This document shows positions 17,072-25,964 of a stretch of DNA of 64,000 nt, piece after piece (within the stretch, counting starts at the first letter, position 1; every line of letters starts with the position of its first letter). The notes beneath the pieces were generated by a model. The model was not told where the DNA came from and did not search any database. It was given only the letters and a program-made list of their open reading frames with translations. A program made the translations under genes and the position numbers. The DNA is from Bacillota bacterium (GTDB lineage: Bacteria; Bacillota; Clostridia; Lachnospirales; Lachnospiraceae): positions 62,001-126,000 of the forward strand of contig JAEXOU010000016.1 of NCBI GenBank assembly GCA_023439125.1, read 5' to 3'.

Positions 17072-18167
17072 TGTTGAGGCAAACTTAAATAGTAAAAGTA
17101 GGTTTACGATACGTACTGTAAAACGTGCTGAGTTGCCTAAGAATAAAGTTATTTTATTACGTTTTGCTGCTTTATTTTTGGCATTGTTAGCTGGTGCAGT
17201 CTTTATTTTATTAATAGGAAATAATCCAATTGATGTTTACATAATGATGGTAAAAGGAGCACTTCGTTCCAAATTAGCGATTACTGGTACGATAAAGATA
17301 ATGATTCCTTTACTAATTACTGCGCTCGGTATTACGTTAGCATTCAAAATGAAGTTTTGGAATATAGGTGGAGAAGGTCAGATTCTCATGGGAGCTGTAT
17401 TCTCATCTTATTTTGGAATCTTTCATGGTGACTGGCCTCACATAATATTAATCCCAGTGATGTTTTTAGCAGGTATGCTAGGTGGTGGTCTTATGGGATT
17501 ATTACCAGCATATTTTAAAGCAAAATATAACACCAACGAAACGTTATTTACGTTAATGTTAAATTACATAGTACTCAACTTTGTTGTCTTTTTGCGAGAA
17601 GGACCATGGGCGGATCCAACCTCAAAAGGATATAAAAAGTTTGCACTTTTTACTGAAAACGGAAAGTTAGTTAAGGTACTTGGAGTACATTCAGGTTGGA
17701 TTATTGCTGTGATTCTTTTACTACTTGTCTTTATTTATTTAAAGTATACAAAACATGGATATGAAATTGATGTAGTTGGTGAAAGCTCAGCGACAGCAAG
17801 TTATGCTGGTATGAATGTAAAGAAAATTATCCTTCGCACGATGTTTATCAGTGGTGCAATCTGTGGAATCGCTGGAATGATTGAAGTAAGTGGCAATGCT
17901 GGTACAATGTCGGACGGTATTACAAGAGGTGTTGGATTTACAGCAATTATTGTTGCTTGGCTTGCAGGCTTAAAACCATGGTCAATCCTAATTATATCCG
18001 CTTTATTTAGCATTATGGAAAAAGGTAGTTCGGTAGTAGAATCTACTTTTGGTTTATCAGAAGCTTGTGCGGATGTATTGCAAGGAATTATCTTATTCTT
18101 TGTCATCGGCTGTGAATTCTTTATTCGATATAAATTTACGACTACGAAGAAGGGAGGTACAAACTAA
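17064..18167 (+). CDS. ABC importer permease 1, system 2
   Basis: Membrane subunit with about nine hydrophobic segments; the family blocks FKMKFWNIGGEGQILMG and GESSATASYAGMNVKKI are visible. The ATG at 17064 is chosen because it lies 9 nt after AAGGAGG; a TTG at 17055 touches the ribosome site directly. It overlaps the ATPase gene by 8 nt and the next permease by 1 nt. The Trp in FWNIGGEGQ replaces the Leu of system 1 in the pore-lining segment. Confidence 0.92.
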   Translation: MSSVEANLNSKSRFTIRTVKRAELPKNKVILLRFAALFLALLAGAVFILLIGNNPIDVYIMMVKGALRSKLAITGTIKIMIPLLITALGITLAFKMKFWNIGGEGQILMGAVFSSYFGIFHGDWPHIILIPVMFLAGMLGGGLMGLLPAYFKAKYNTNETLFTLMLNYIVLNFVVFLREGPWADPTSKGYKKFALFTENGKLVKVLGVHSGWIIAVILLLLVFIYLKYTKHGYEIDVVGESSATASYAGMNVKKIILRTMFISGAICGIAGMIEVSGNAGTMSDGITRGVGFTAIIVAWLAGLKPWSILIISALFSIMEKGSSVVESTFGLSEACADVLQGIILFFVIGCEFFIRYKFTTTKKGGTN

Positions 18168-19150
18168 TGTTTATGTTTTTAACATTTTTAGCGGCCTCAG
18201 TTACTGCTGGAACTCCTATTTTGTTTGGTACTCTCGGTGAAATGATTACAGAGAAGGTTGGACACTTAAACCTTGGTGTAGAAGGAATGATGGCAATTGG
18301 TGCATGTGCTGGATTTATGGTTGGTTATACAACTGACAGTTTCCTACTTGCATTACTAGCAGCCTTTGCTGCTGGAGCATTAGCAGCGTTATTATACGGT
18401 ATCTTAACGATAACGTTTATGGCAAATCAGAATGTAACTGGTTTAACATTAACAATCTTTGGCGTTGGATTTGCTAATTTCTTTGGATATTATGCAAGAA
18501 AAGCATTTGATGTAGAATCGTTAAAACTTCCTGCTAATATAACAAGCCAGATGCGTAATATCGATATCCCTGGACTGAGTGATATTCCTGTCCTTGGGCA
18601 ACTCGTATTCTCGTATAATCCTTTTGTTTATCTAGGAATTGTGATTGCGATTATACTAGCATTTTATTTAAATAAAACAAAAACTGGATTAAATGTTCGT
18701 GCAATTGGTGAAAACCCAGCTGCTGCAGATGCTGCAGGCATTAAAGTAACCAAATGGAAGTATCTCAATGTCTGCTTAGGCGGAGGAATCTGCGGTATTG
18801 GTGGAGCATTTACAATCATGATCATTAATAAAGGAGTATGGATTAGCGACTGCGTTGGTGGTATTGGCTGGATTTCAGTTGCGTTAGTAATCTTTGCATC
18901 TTGGAGTCCGACAAAGGCAATCTTTGGTTCTTTTATCTTTGGTGCATTACGTCAGTTAAAGTTTTATGTTCCAAGTTCCATTAATATACCAGGGGTATTT
19001 AGCATTCCCCTTGATATTCCAGGGGCATTCTATGACATGTTGCCTTATATTATTACAACTGTAGTTTTGGTAGTTACTTCGGTAAGAAGCTCTAAGAACA
19101 ACGCACAGCCGGCAAGCTGTGGAGTGAACTATTTCCGTGAGGAAAGATAA
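18167..19150 (+). CDS. ABC importer permease 2, system 2
   Basis: 327 residues, second pore subunit. Conserved family segments are GEMITEKVGHLNLGVEGMM near residue 24 and GENPAAADAAGIKVTKWKY in the coupling loop. An AGGGAGG ribosome site precedes the start, which overlaps the preceding stop (TAATG). A terminator follows 6 nt after the stop codon, closing the operon. Confidence 0.92.
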   Translation: MFMFLTFLAASVTAGTPILFGTLGEMITEKVGHLNLGVEGMMAIGACAGFMVGYTTDSFLLALLAAFAAGALAALLYGILTITFMANQNVTGLTLTIFGVGFANFFGYYARKAFDVESLKLPANITSQMRNIDIPGLSDIPVLGQLVFSYNPFVYLGIVIAIILAFYLNKTKTGLNVRAIGENPAAADAAGIKVTKWKYLNVCLGGGICGIGGAFTIMIINKGVWISDCVGGIGWISVALVIFASWSPTKAIFGSFIFGALRQLKFYVPSSINIPGVFSIPLDIPGAFYDMLPYIITTVVLVVTSVRSSKNNAQPASCGVNYFREER

Positions 19151-19151
19151 A

Positions 19152-19199
19152 TTTGTAGACCAGATTAAGGGATAAACCCTTGTTCTGGTCTTTACTTTT
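19152..19199 (+). terminator. Terminator of the system 2 operon
   Basis: AGACCAGA (19157-19164) pairs with TCTGGTCT (19184-19191), with an inner AAGGG/CCCTT stem, then TTACTTTTA. It is clearly related in sequence to the hairpin at 23716-23763. Confidence 0.8.
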
Positions 19200-19340
19200 A
19201 TGGGAAAGTAAGATGGTGATTGACATATTAAAAGTGAGAGGATGAGAATGACATAGACATTCCCCAAAAAGTACTATACAGATAAAGGTAGGACCATATA
19301 TAATACAGATATACAAGTTAAATAATGGAAAGGAGTAATT

Positions 19341-20330
19341 ATGGATGAGAAGTTGAGACAACGATGTGAATTATTGATTCAGAATCGTGACGATTTGAGA
19401 AGTCAGATTGGCTGGCAGAATGCATTGCTTTATCCCATTTGCTCTAATATTTATGTGCAGAGAGAGAAGCGTATTAATTGTAATAAGATAAAGGAGTGCC
19501 AAAGCATAATTAAAAGTAATACAGGGATACTTTCTAACTTTCGTGGTACATCCAATCTTGTAATTGCAACCTTACTATCACTGGAAGATAATCCTGAGGA
19601 GAAGTTTTCTAATGTACTTAAAATATACGATGCACTAAAAACAGAGTTTCGTTCGTCAACATATTTACCTTTAACTGCAATGATGATTGCAGATATGCAA
19701 AATGAAAACGTTAGTCTTGGTTCTATTGTTAAAAAGGCAAAAGTAATTTACAAAGGAATCAAAGAACAGCACCCGATGATTACTTCTTCGGAAGATTGTA
19801 GCATGGTATCTTTATTAGCCTTAAGTGATAGATCAGAGAGCCAGCTGATAACAGAGGTAGAAAGATGCTATGAATTGCTAAAGCCACATTTCTTTTCAGC
19901 CAATGCAGTACAGGCACTAAGCTTTGTTTTAGCATTATCATCAGAGAATCCAAAAGTAAAGTGCATACGAGCATTAGAAATCTACCAACATTTGAAAGAA
20001 GAAAATTGTAAGTATGGTTCAGGATTTGAATTAGCAATTTTAGGTGTTATAGCAATGCAAGATATCAATCTTTTGGAAGTTACAAAGACGATTAAAGAGA
20101 TTAATGAGTTTTTATTAGCATCTAAGGGTTTTGGAAGATTTGGAATCGGGCGTGCACAGCGAATGATGTATGCTAGTATGCTGATGATGTATGATTTATA
20201 TGAACATAAATATGATTCGACTATGAATACAGCTGCAATTACAAGTATAACAAGTACAATTATTGCACAGCAGGTTGCAATTTGTGCTGCAGTGAGTGCT
20301 GCTTGTGTTAGCTCAAGTGCAAATGATTAG
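19341..20330 (+). CDS. DUF4003-like protein
   Basis: 329 residues, mostly helical, with no signal peptide. The pattern (LSNFRGTSNLVIATLLSLEDNPEEKF, recurring xxLAxLS blocks such as LSFVLALSSENP) matches my memory of the DUF4003 family of Firmicutes, whose function is unknown. The C-terminus is an unusual Ala/Ser/Thr-rich, weakly hydrophobic stretch (ITSTIIAQQVAICAAVSAACV). The ribosome site is AAAGGAG with an ATG at 19341. The next gene begins 30 nt downstream and may be co-transcribed. Confidence 0.75.
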   Translation: MDEKLRQRCELLIQNRDDLRSQIGWQNALLYPICSNIYVQREKRINCNKIKECQSIIKSNTGILSNFRGTSNLVIATLLSLEDNPEEKFSNVLKIYDALKTEFRSSTYLPLTAMMIADMQNENVSLGSIVKKAKVIYKGIKEQHPMITSSEDCSMVSLLALSDRSESQLITEVERCYELLKPHFFSANAVQALSFVLALSSENPKVKCIRALEIYQHLKEENCKYGSGFELAILGVIAMQDINLLEVTKTIKEINEFLLASKGFGRFGIGRAQRMMYASMLMMYDLYEHKYDSTMNTAAITSITSTIIAQQVAICAAVSAACVSSSAND

Positions 20331-20360
20331 AGAGTAATCAATAAAGAAGATGGAGAGATT

Positions 20361-21896
20361 ATGAGTGAAGTAAACTATTCAAAAAAAGTTGAGAAATGGT
20401 GTATCCAAGAAATCGTATGTGAAGGTTATAGCGAAGGGAACCCATTTATCGACTATCATATCTGTGCTGAGTTTCAAAGTAAAAGCGAGAATGTTGTTGT
20501 AGATGGCTTTTATGATGGAGATGGTTGCTATAAAGTGAGATTTATGCCATCATTTTTGGAAACTTACAGCTTTAAAGTACATGGAAACTTCTCGAATCGA
20601 CAATACAATGGAGAGTTTGTAGTAGTCGATGCGAAAAAGAAGAATCACGGAGTCGTCCGAGTAGCCAATAAATATCATTTTGCATATGAGGATGGAACTA
20701 CATATTATCCGATCGGAACTACTTGTTACGTTTGGGAATTACAGGATGAGCAAATTCAAGAGCAAACATTAAAACAACTGAAACGTAGCCCATTTAATAA
20801 AATAAGATTTTGTATTTTTCCAAAGCATTATGACTATAACTTTCACAATCCTATTGCTTTTCCATATGAGGGAACTCCATGTGATAGTTCCAAGATAACA
20901 AAAGAAAACTTTTCACAATATAATGGGAAAGCGAAAGGCAATGCTTGGGACTTTAAAAGATTCAATCCACAGTATTTTAAAAAGATTGAAGATTGTATCC
21001 AGAAGTTACAAGAATTATCGATAGAAGCAGATTTGATTTTATTTCATCCATACGATCGATGGGGATTTAGCCTTATGGATGCTAATGAGGATGAATTATA
21101 TTTAAAATACGTAATTGCAAGGTTTTCAGCTTACCGTAATGTATGGTGGTCTCTCGCAAATGAGTACGACTTACTACCTCAGAAATCATTATCAGATTGG
21201 AAAAGAATATCAGATATTATATGTGAGAAAGATGTATATTCGCATTTGCGTTCGATTCATAATTGTACAAAGCTCTATAATTATTCCTTACCATGGGTAA
21301 CTCATTGTAGCATACAGAGGCAGGATGCTTATAAGTGTGCAGAATATGTGAAAGTTTGGCGAGAGCAGTATCAGAAGCCAGTTATACTAGATGAAATGGG
21401 TTATGAGGGTGACATTCAACATGGCTGGGGGAATCTTAGCGGTAAAGAAATGGTACGTAGATTTTGGGAAGCTACTTGTGGTGGGGGATACGCTGTACAT
21501 GGAGAAACATATCTAAGTGCAGATAACATACTTTGGTGGTCTCATGGCGGTAAACTGAAAGGAAGTAGTCCAAAACGGTTGAAATTCTTACAAGAGGTAC
21601 TAAAGGATGTACCAGGCATAGGATTAATGCCAATTCAAGCATCTTGGGATGAAGTAGCAGCTACAATTGATGATACATTAGAAGGCTGGAGTCAGGTTCA
21701 TAAATATTATCTCTTTTATTATAGCTTTATGAGACCATCTTTTCGTGAGTTTTATTTTGATGATCATAGTACATTCGAAGTGGAAGTTATTGATACATGG
21801 AATATGACAATAGAAAAAGTAGGTAGTTTCAAAGGGAAATTTACAATTCAACTACCAGCAAGAGAGTATATGGCGATTCGTCTGAGAATGATTTAG
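20361..21896 (+). CDS. Cytoplasmic glycoside-hydrolase-like protein (DUF5060/DUF4038/DUF5605 type)
   Basis: 511 residues without a signal peptide. An N-terminal beta-sandwich-like part (residues about 5-90, DUF5060-like) precedes a TIM-barrel glycosidase-like core (GTTYYPIGTTCYVW onward). Candidate catalytic glutamates are Glu268 in SLANEYDL and Glu345 in VILDEMGYEG, the arrangement expected of a retaining clan-A-like hydrolase. The last about 90 residues form a beta-rich tail. The family is recalled, not searched; the substrate is likely an imported plant or host oligosaccharide. Confidence 0.75.
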   Translation: MSEVNYSKKVEKWCIQEIVCEGYSEGNPFIDYHICAEFQSKSENVVVDGFYDGDGCYKVRFMPSFLETYSFKVHGNFSNRQYNGEFVVVDAKKKNHGVVRVANKYHFAYEDGTTYYPIGTTCYVWELQDEQIQEQTLKQLKRSPFNKIRFCIFPKHYDYNFHNPIAFPYEGTPCDSSKITKENFSQYNGKAKGNAWDFKRFNPQYFKKIEDCIQKLQELSIEADLILFHPYDRWGFSLMDANEDELYLKYVIARFSAYRNVWWSLANEYDLLPQKSLSDWKRISDIICEKDVYSHLRSIHNCTKLYNYSLPWVTHCSIQRQDAYKCAEYVKVWREQYQKPVILDEMGYEGDIQHGWGNLSGKEMVRRFWEATCGGGYAVHGETYLSADNILWWSHGGKLKGSSPKRLKFLQEVLKDVPGIGLMPIQASWDEVAATIDDTLEGWSQVHKYYLFYYSFMRPSFREFYFDDHSTFEVEVIDTWNMTIEKVGSFKGKFTIQLPAREYMAIRLRMI

Positions 21897-21898
21897 TC

Positions 21899-21979
21899 GG
21901 AGATGTCAAGTTTAACGGCGAGAAAGGTGCAGGAGAAATGGAGGCGGCCAGCAATTTGACACAATGGGTAAATTCATAG
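21899..21979 (+). pseudogene. Possible scrap of a larger protein (C-terminal tail)
   Basis: Directly after the glycosidase-like gene, one frame reads GDVKFNGEKGAGEMEAASN and ends at TAG 21977-21979 with no start codon or ribosome site. Composition is less AT-rich than what follows. It could be the remnant tail of a secreted or toxin-type protein, or chance. Confidence 0.2.
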
Positions 21980-22012
21980 ATAAAGATGCTTTTGTGAATG
22001 AAAGGTTAATAA

Positions 22013-22360
22013 GTGAGTAAGATGAAAAAAGGTTATTCATATAAAGAGAATATAATATGGTTTGCTGAAAAACAAATTATATTCAGTGAAAAGATAGCAG
22101 AGATTATAGAATTTGAAAAGTGTGTGGTAATTAGAAATAATTATTCAAAATTAAATGCAACAAGTAATCTTGTTGCATTTGATTTTGATGGTAATAAAAT
22201 ATGGGAAATTAGTGATATCATTAAGCCTTTAGTGCCCCAGACAATTGTATCAATTGGAAAAAGAGATCTCCAGTATATAAGTTTAATTACATTTACAGGA
22301 TTGAATTTGTTAATTGAAGCGGAGTCTGGTCAAATTGTGGATAAAAAAATCACTAAATAA
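22013..22360 (+). CDS. Hypothetical small protein, possible orphan immunity protein
   Basis: 115 residues, start GTG at 22013 after AAAGG with 7-nt spacing. Charged N-terminus, then alternating beta-like segments (LVAFDFDGNKIWEIS, YISLITFTGLNLLIEAES). No signal peptide and no recognised domain. The coding sequence is much more AT-rich than the metabolic genes around it, as are the next two genes, which suggests transfer. Size, solubility and neighbourhood fit an immunity protein, but no homologue is recognised. Confidence 0.6.
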   Translation: MSKMKKGYSYKENIIWFAEKQIIFSEKIAEIIEFEKCVVIRNNYSKLNATSNLVAFDFDGNKIWEISDIIKPLVPQTIVSIGKRDLQYISLITFTGLNLLIEAESGQIVDKKITK

Positions 22361-22444
22361 GCAAAGATATGATTATTGCTGAATTGGAAATTTTACTTCA
22401 AACATACATGACACGTAGGTAAGGACGTTCCAGGGGGTAACTAT

Positions 22445-23065
22445 ATGACTGTTAATGAAATGCTTAATATATTTGAAACTGAAAAAATAATATTACATTT
22501 TTATAACGATGAAATTTTTAAAGAACAACATGATAATGGTGAAAGTTACTATATGATAAAATTAGACAAAGGAAGCTGGAAATTTCTTCTATATAAGAGA
22601 GGTGTAGAAGAGGTAAAACTAATTTTTGATACAAAAGAACAAGCCATTCGTTATTTTTGCATTTTTCAGATAAGATGTAAGTTTAACCGTGAATATATTA
22701 ACTTGGCACTTAGAAATAATGCAATATTGTATTCAGATGATTTAGAGATTGAAAATCTTGTGGAATTGTTCAAAAAAATTTCTATTTCAAGTAAGTATTA
22801 TACCTTAAATAATACTCTTCAAGCAGAATCAATTTGCTTAAGGAAAATGAATCATGATGAATATGTAGTAGAGGTAATTAATAAGAAGATGGCTTGTATA
22901 TATAAAACGCTAGTATTAGATAAACAATCGGCTCTTTTTGTATGTTTTATGTGGACATATTTATATTATTTATTGCTAACGCATGTAAGCGAACTACAAA
23001 AACAAGGATTGTTTTTAGAGCAATTACATGATGATGAAATAAAATTAGTGTTATCCTCAATTTAA
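22445..23065 (+). CDS. Hypothetical protein with two similar halves, possible immunity protein
   Basis: 206 residues, ribosome site AGGGGG 8 nt before ATG. Two halves look related: SYYMIKLDKGSWKF... followed by DTKEQAIRYFCIFQIRCKF, and ICLRKMNHDEYVVEV... followed by LDKQSALFVCFMWTYLYYL. Each is a beta hairpin followed by a hydrophobic helix, a layout common among small immunity proteins. AT-rich, no signal peptide, not recognised. Likely part of the same acquired cluster as its neighbours. Confidence 0.6.
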   Translation: MTVNEMLNIFETEKIILHFYNDEIFKEQHDNGESYYMIKLDKGSWKFLLYKRGVEEVKLIFDTKEQAIRYFCIFQIRCKFNREYINLALRNNAILYSDDLEIENLVELFKKISISSKYYTLNNTLQAESICLRKMNHDEYVVEVINKKMACIYKTLVLDKQSALFVCFMWTYLYYLLLTHVSELQKQGLFLEQLHDDEIKLVLSSI

Positions 23066-23135
23066 TCGATCACGTAATAATAGGTAATGTTTATATATGG
23101 TGTAATTTAATTTTGGAATATTTATAAATTGTTGA

Positions 23136-23231
23136 AGAGGGAGCAATGCTGTGCTGTTTGAAATTGGAAAGGATGGAACAGAAACACTTAGGGCTGTCTA
23201 TAGAGAAGGAAAATTTGTTCCTGTTAAATAA
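23136..23231 (+). pseudogene. Toxin-tail-like fragment
   Basis: A stop-bounded frame reads NAVLFEIGKDGTETLRAVYR and ends GKFVPVK before TAA. It has no ribosome site. The composition and ending resemble the extreme C-terminus of polymorphic (RHS/CDI-like) toxins, and the next gene begins 14 nt later, exactly where an immunity gene would lie. The body of the toxin is absent. Confidence 0.4.
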
Positions 23232-23245
23232 AGAAAGGGTTATTT

Positions 23246-23653
23246 ATGAAAAGTGGAAAATATGCAATATATTTAGGAAAAGAATATAGAGCAGGAAGAT
23301 TTAAGGATAGGAAAATTATTTTACATTCAACAAATATTAGAGATGTAGAAAATGGATTTATGATGTGTGAACCGTTCAAAATTGCAAAATCTGATGATGA
23401 AGAAATTGTTTGTCAGAAAATTGTAAATCATTCTGATGTAGATGAGTATTATGTGGTTAGAACAAAAGCAGTTTATGCTGAATTTGAATTTGAAGTTGTG
23501 GATGAAAAGGACAACAAATTATCAATAGTAGCCATGACAGGTGATTATAAAGATTGGCAAAATATGGGCATGAAATGTATTGACAAGGGTGTATATCAAA
23601 AATGGATAAATAAAGAAGAAGCGGAAATAAAAATCATAAAAGAACGATATTAG
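23246..23653 (+). CDS. Hypothetical small protein, probable orphan immunity protein
   Basis: 135 residues, ATG at 23246 after AAAGGG. Soluble, beta-rich and charged (GKYAIYLGKEYRAGRF at the start, then VYAEFEFEVVDEKDNKLSI, and a C-terminal helix KWINKEEAEIKIIKERY). Position directly behind a toxin-tail-like frame suggests an immunity protein that outlived its toxin. No family recognised. Strongly AT-rich like the two preceding genes. Confidence 0.6.
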   Translation: MKSGKYAIYLGKEYRAGRFKDRKIILHSTNIRDVENGFMMCEPFKIAKSDDEEIVCQKIVNHSDVDEYYVVRTKAVYAEFEFEVVDEKDNKLSIVAMTGDYKDWQNMGMKCIDKGVYQKWINKEEAEIKIIKERY

Positions 23654-23715
23654 ATTATAATTGTTATATTTGTTGACAATGTTATTGCACCCGCCACCTA
23701 AAAGCTCTTATAAAA

Positions 23716-23763
23716 TTTGTAGGCCAGAACAAGGGATAGTTTGACGCTTGTTCTGGCCTTTGT
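23716..23763. terminator. Bidirectional hairpin between the orphan cluster and the ABC genes
   Basis: A 13-bp perfect stem, AGGCCAGAACAAG (23721-23733) with CTTGTTCTGGCCT (23747-23759). It lies between convergent genes and can serve both. It shares TTTGTAG, CCAGA, AAGGGATA and CTTGTTCTGG with the hairpin at 19152-19199. Confidence 0.7.
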
Positions 23764-23767
23764 TAGT

Positions 23768-24595
23768 TTAGTTTCGTTTTACTCTTTTTTCTACATAACT
23801 AAGAATCCCATACAATCCAGTAGCTACGATACATAAGATAACGATACTCATGATAACCCAATCCAATTTAAAAACTTGACTTCCATAAATAATTAAATAT
23901 CCAAGTCCGGCTTTTGCAGCGAGAAATTCGCCTATGATAACACCGACCAAGGATAAACCAATGTTAACTTTCATGACACTTATTATTGTAGGAAGATTAC
24001 TTGGTAGGATCACTTTAAATAAAATATCTTTTTTTGTTCCACCAAAGGTATAGATTAGTTTTAATTTATCTTCTTCTACTGATTGGAAGTTAGAGTATAG
24101 TGTAATGATGGAACCAAAAACGGCAACCGAAACAGCTGCGACGATGATTGTTTTCATATTATTACCAAGCCAGACAATAAAAATTGGAGCGAGGGCAGTC
24201 TTTGGTAAACTATTTAAGATTACAAGGTAAGGTTCTAACACTTTTGCTATATTATCATTCCACCATAGGAGAATGGAAACTAATAATCCAATGAAGATAA
24301 CAAGTGCAAAACTAAGGAAGGTCTCAAGTAAAGTAATTCCCGTATGATAAAACAATGTACCATCACGACTCATTTCGGCAATCGTTTTAATGACACGTGA
24401 AGGACTACTAAAAATGAATGAGTTAATCCAACCTAAGCGAGTGCTTAATTCCCATAAAAGAATAAAAGTAATAAAAATAGCCCATTGGGCGATACGAATT
24501 TTCGTACGATTTTTCTTGTAATCTTCTAAAAATTTCTTATGTGTAGCGGAAACTTGGCTTTGATTGCTTAATAACTTTTTTTGTCGTTGAATCAT
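23768..24595 (-). CDS. ABC importer permease, SsuC/TauC/ThiX type
   Basis: Membrane subunit of a small-molecule importer (nitrate/sulfonate/pyrimidine class). Six hydrophobic segments, the first at RIAQWAIFITFILLWELSTRL, and the conserved coupling block FGGTKKDILFKVILPSNLP. The ATG at 24595 is chosen: it overlaps the ATPase stop as ATGA and has AAGGAG upstream, whereas the ATG at 24616 has no ribosome site. No substrate-binding protein gene is adjacent, so the ligand is undetermined. Confidence 0.9.
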   Translation of the reverse strand: MIQRQKKLLSNQSQVSATHKKFLEDYKKNRTKIRIAQWAIFITFILLWELSTRLGWINSFIFSSPSRVIKTIAEMSRDGTLFYHTGITLLETFLSFALVIFIGLLVSILLWWNDNIAKVLEPYLVILNSLPKTALAPIFIVWLGNNMKTIIVAAVSVAVFGSIITLYSNFQSVEEDKLKLIYTFGGTKKDILFKVILPSNLPTIISVMKVNIGLSLVGVIIGEFLAAKAGLGYLIIYGSQVFKLDWVIMSIVILCIVATGLYGILSYVEKRVKRN

Positions 24596-25374
24596 GTCGA
24601 AGTCAACTCCTTCCATATCAGATTAAAGTAATAGCTGAATTCAGGAGCACTACGTTTATGAAGTGGTGAATCATCTTCTGAGGTTAATTGAATATCAACA
24701 ATACATTTGATTGCTGCTGGGCGGTTCGATAGAACAATGACTCGATCTGCCGTACTAATTGCTTCTGCAATGTCATGGGTGATTAAGACTGCTGTCTTTT
24801 TCTCATGACGGATAATCTTGCAGATATCATCAGAAACTTCTAATCGTGTCTGGTAGTCTAAGGCTGAAAATGGTTCATCAAGTAACAATATATCAGGTCG
24901 AAGTAACAAAGTACGAATTAGGGCAGCACGTTGACGCATGCCACCTGATAATGCGCTTGGTTTTGCATCCTTAAATGAAATTAATCCGTAAGTCTCGAGC
25001 ATATGATTAATCATAAATATACTTTGCTCGTTGAATTTGTGTTGAATTTCAAGTCCCAATGCAACATTCTTAAATGTGGAGCGCCAATCTAAAAGGTGGT
25101 CTCTTTGCAACATATAGCCAATGTTTACCCCAGAGTCTGCTACTGATTTTCCATTTATATAAATATCACCGGAATCTGGTGAGATAAGCCCGGCAATCAA
25201 GGATAGAAGTGTTGATTTGCCACAACCGCTAGGTCCGACAATCGCAAGAAATTCACCTTCTGCTATGTCAAAGCTGATGTCCCTGATTGCGTGGGTCTCC
25301 GCTTCTAAGGTGTGATAAGAGTAGCTGAGGGAATTTACATGCAGGAACCCATTTGTGGTATCTTGAGCTTCCAT
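24592..25374 (-). CDS. ABC importer ATPase, SsuB/TauB type
   Basis: A 260-residue ATPase with Walker A GPSGCGKS, Q-loop in GYMLQRDHLLDWRS, signature LSGGMRQRAAL, Walker B ILLLDEPFSALD and switch His in VLITHDIAEA, all intact. The Q-loop context LLDW is typical of nitrate/sulfonate/taurine-class ATPases. First gene of a two-gene minus-strand operon with a GGAGG ribosome site and a TATAAT-like box about 40 nt upstream. Confidence 0.92.
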   Translation of the reverse strand: MEAQDTTNGFLHVNSLSYSYHTLEAETHAIRDISFDIAEGEFLAIVGPSGCGKSTLLSLIAGLISPDSGDIYINGKSVADSGVNIGYMLQRDHLLDWRSTFKNVALGLEIQHKFNEQSIFMINHMLETYGLISFKDAKPSALSGGMRQRAALIRTLLLRPDILLLDEPFSALDYQTRLEVSDDICKIIRHEKKTAVLITHDIAEAISTADRVIVLSNRPAAIKCIVDIQLTSEDDSPLHKRSAPEFSYYFNLIWKELTST

Positions 25375-25575
25375 GGGTAGCCTCCATTTTTATGTTATAC
25401 AGTATTATATGAGAGTTGTGGTCATTGGTGATAAAAAGTCATATATTGACGACAAGACACAATATGGGGAAATTCTGTTTTAGGATTAAAATAATGTATG
25501 TAATTCGAGAGAAAGTGTAAAGTGTGTTCTGGGTTGGTAGAATAAAAAAGCTTCAATGGGTTTGGAGGAGAAGGT

Positions 25576-25767
25576 ATGAGAAATCAGAAATTAGTACAGG
25601 GTGGAAAAGAAGAAAATTATTATGAGCAAATAAGGACAGAGCTAAAGAATCTTAAAATTACCAAGAAAGAGAGAAGAGCGATGATATTAGGAGCGCTTCA
25701 AGTAATTCTGCCAATTATGTTCATTATGGCGTTCCTATATTTTGGTATTCTAGCATGGATATGTTAA
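25576..25767 (+). CDS. Small single-span membrane protein
   Basis: 63 residues, GGAGGAG ribosome site. A charged, helical N-terminal half (YYEQIRTELKNLKITKKERR) is followed by one transmembrane segment (LGALQVILPIMFIMAFLYFG) and a very short tail. No family recognised. It lies alone between the divergent ABC operon and a chemoreceptor gene. Confidence 0.65.
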   Translation: MRNQKLVQGGKEENYYEQIRTELKNLKITKKERRAMILGALQVILPIMFIMAFLYFGILAWIC

Positions 25768-25964
25768 ATATCACCAAAATATATTAGAAAATTAATGGTT
25801 ATATTTGGTACATTTCGACAGGACAATAAAAGTACGAGAAAAATATGTACAATTTTTGGAGTAATGGCAGTTTTTTGTAGAAAATGCTGTTATTTTGTGC
25901 TAAAATCAAAGAAAACACATGATATAAATATAACCAGAGAAAAATACATCTAGGGAGGAGATTT

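Noticed and set aside
25375..25575. TPP riboswitch before the two-gene ABC importer
   Set aside because: No conserved thi-box segments on the minus strand, so a thiamine-precursor role cannot be supported.
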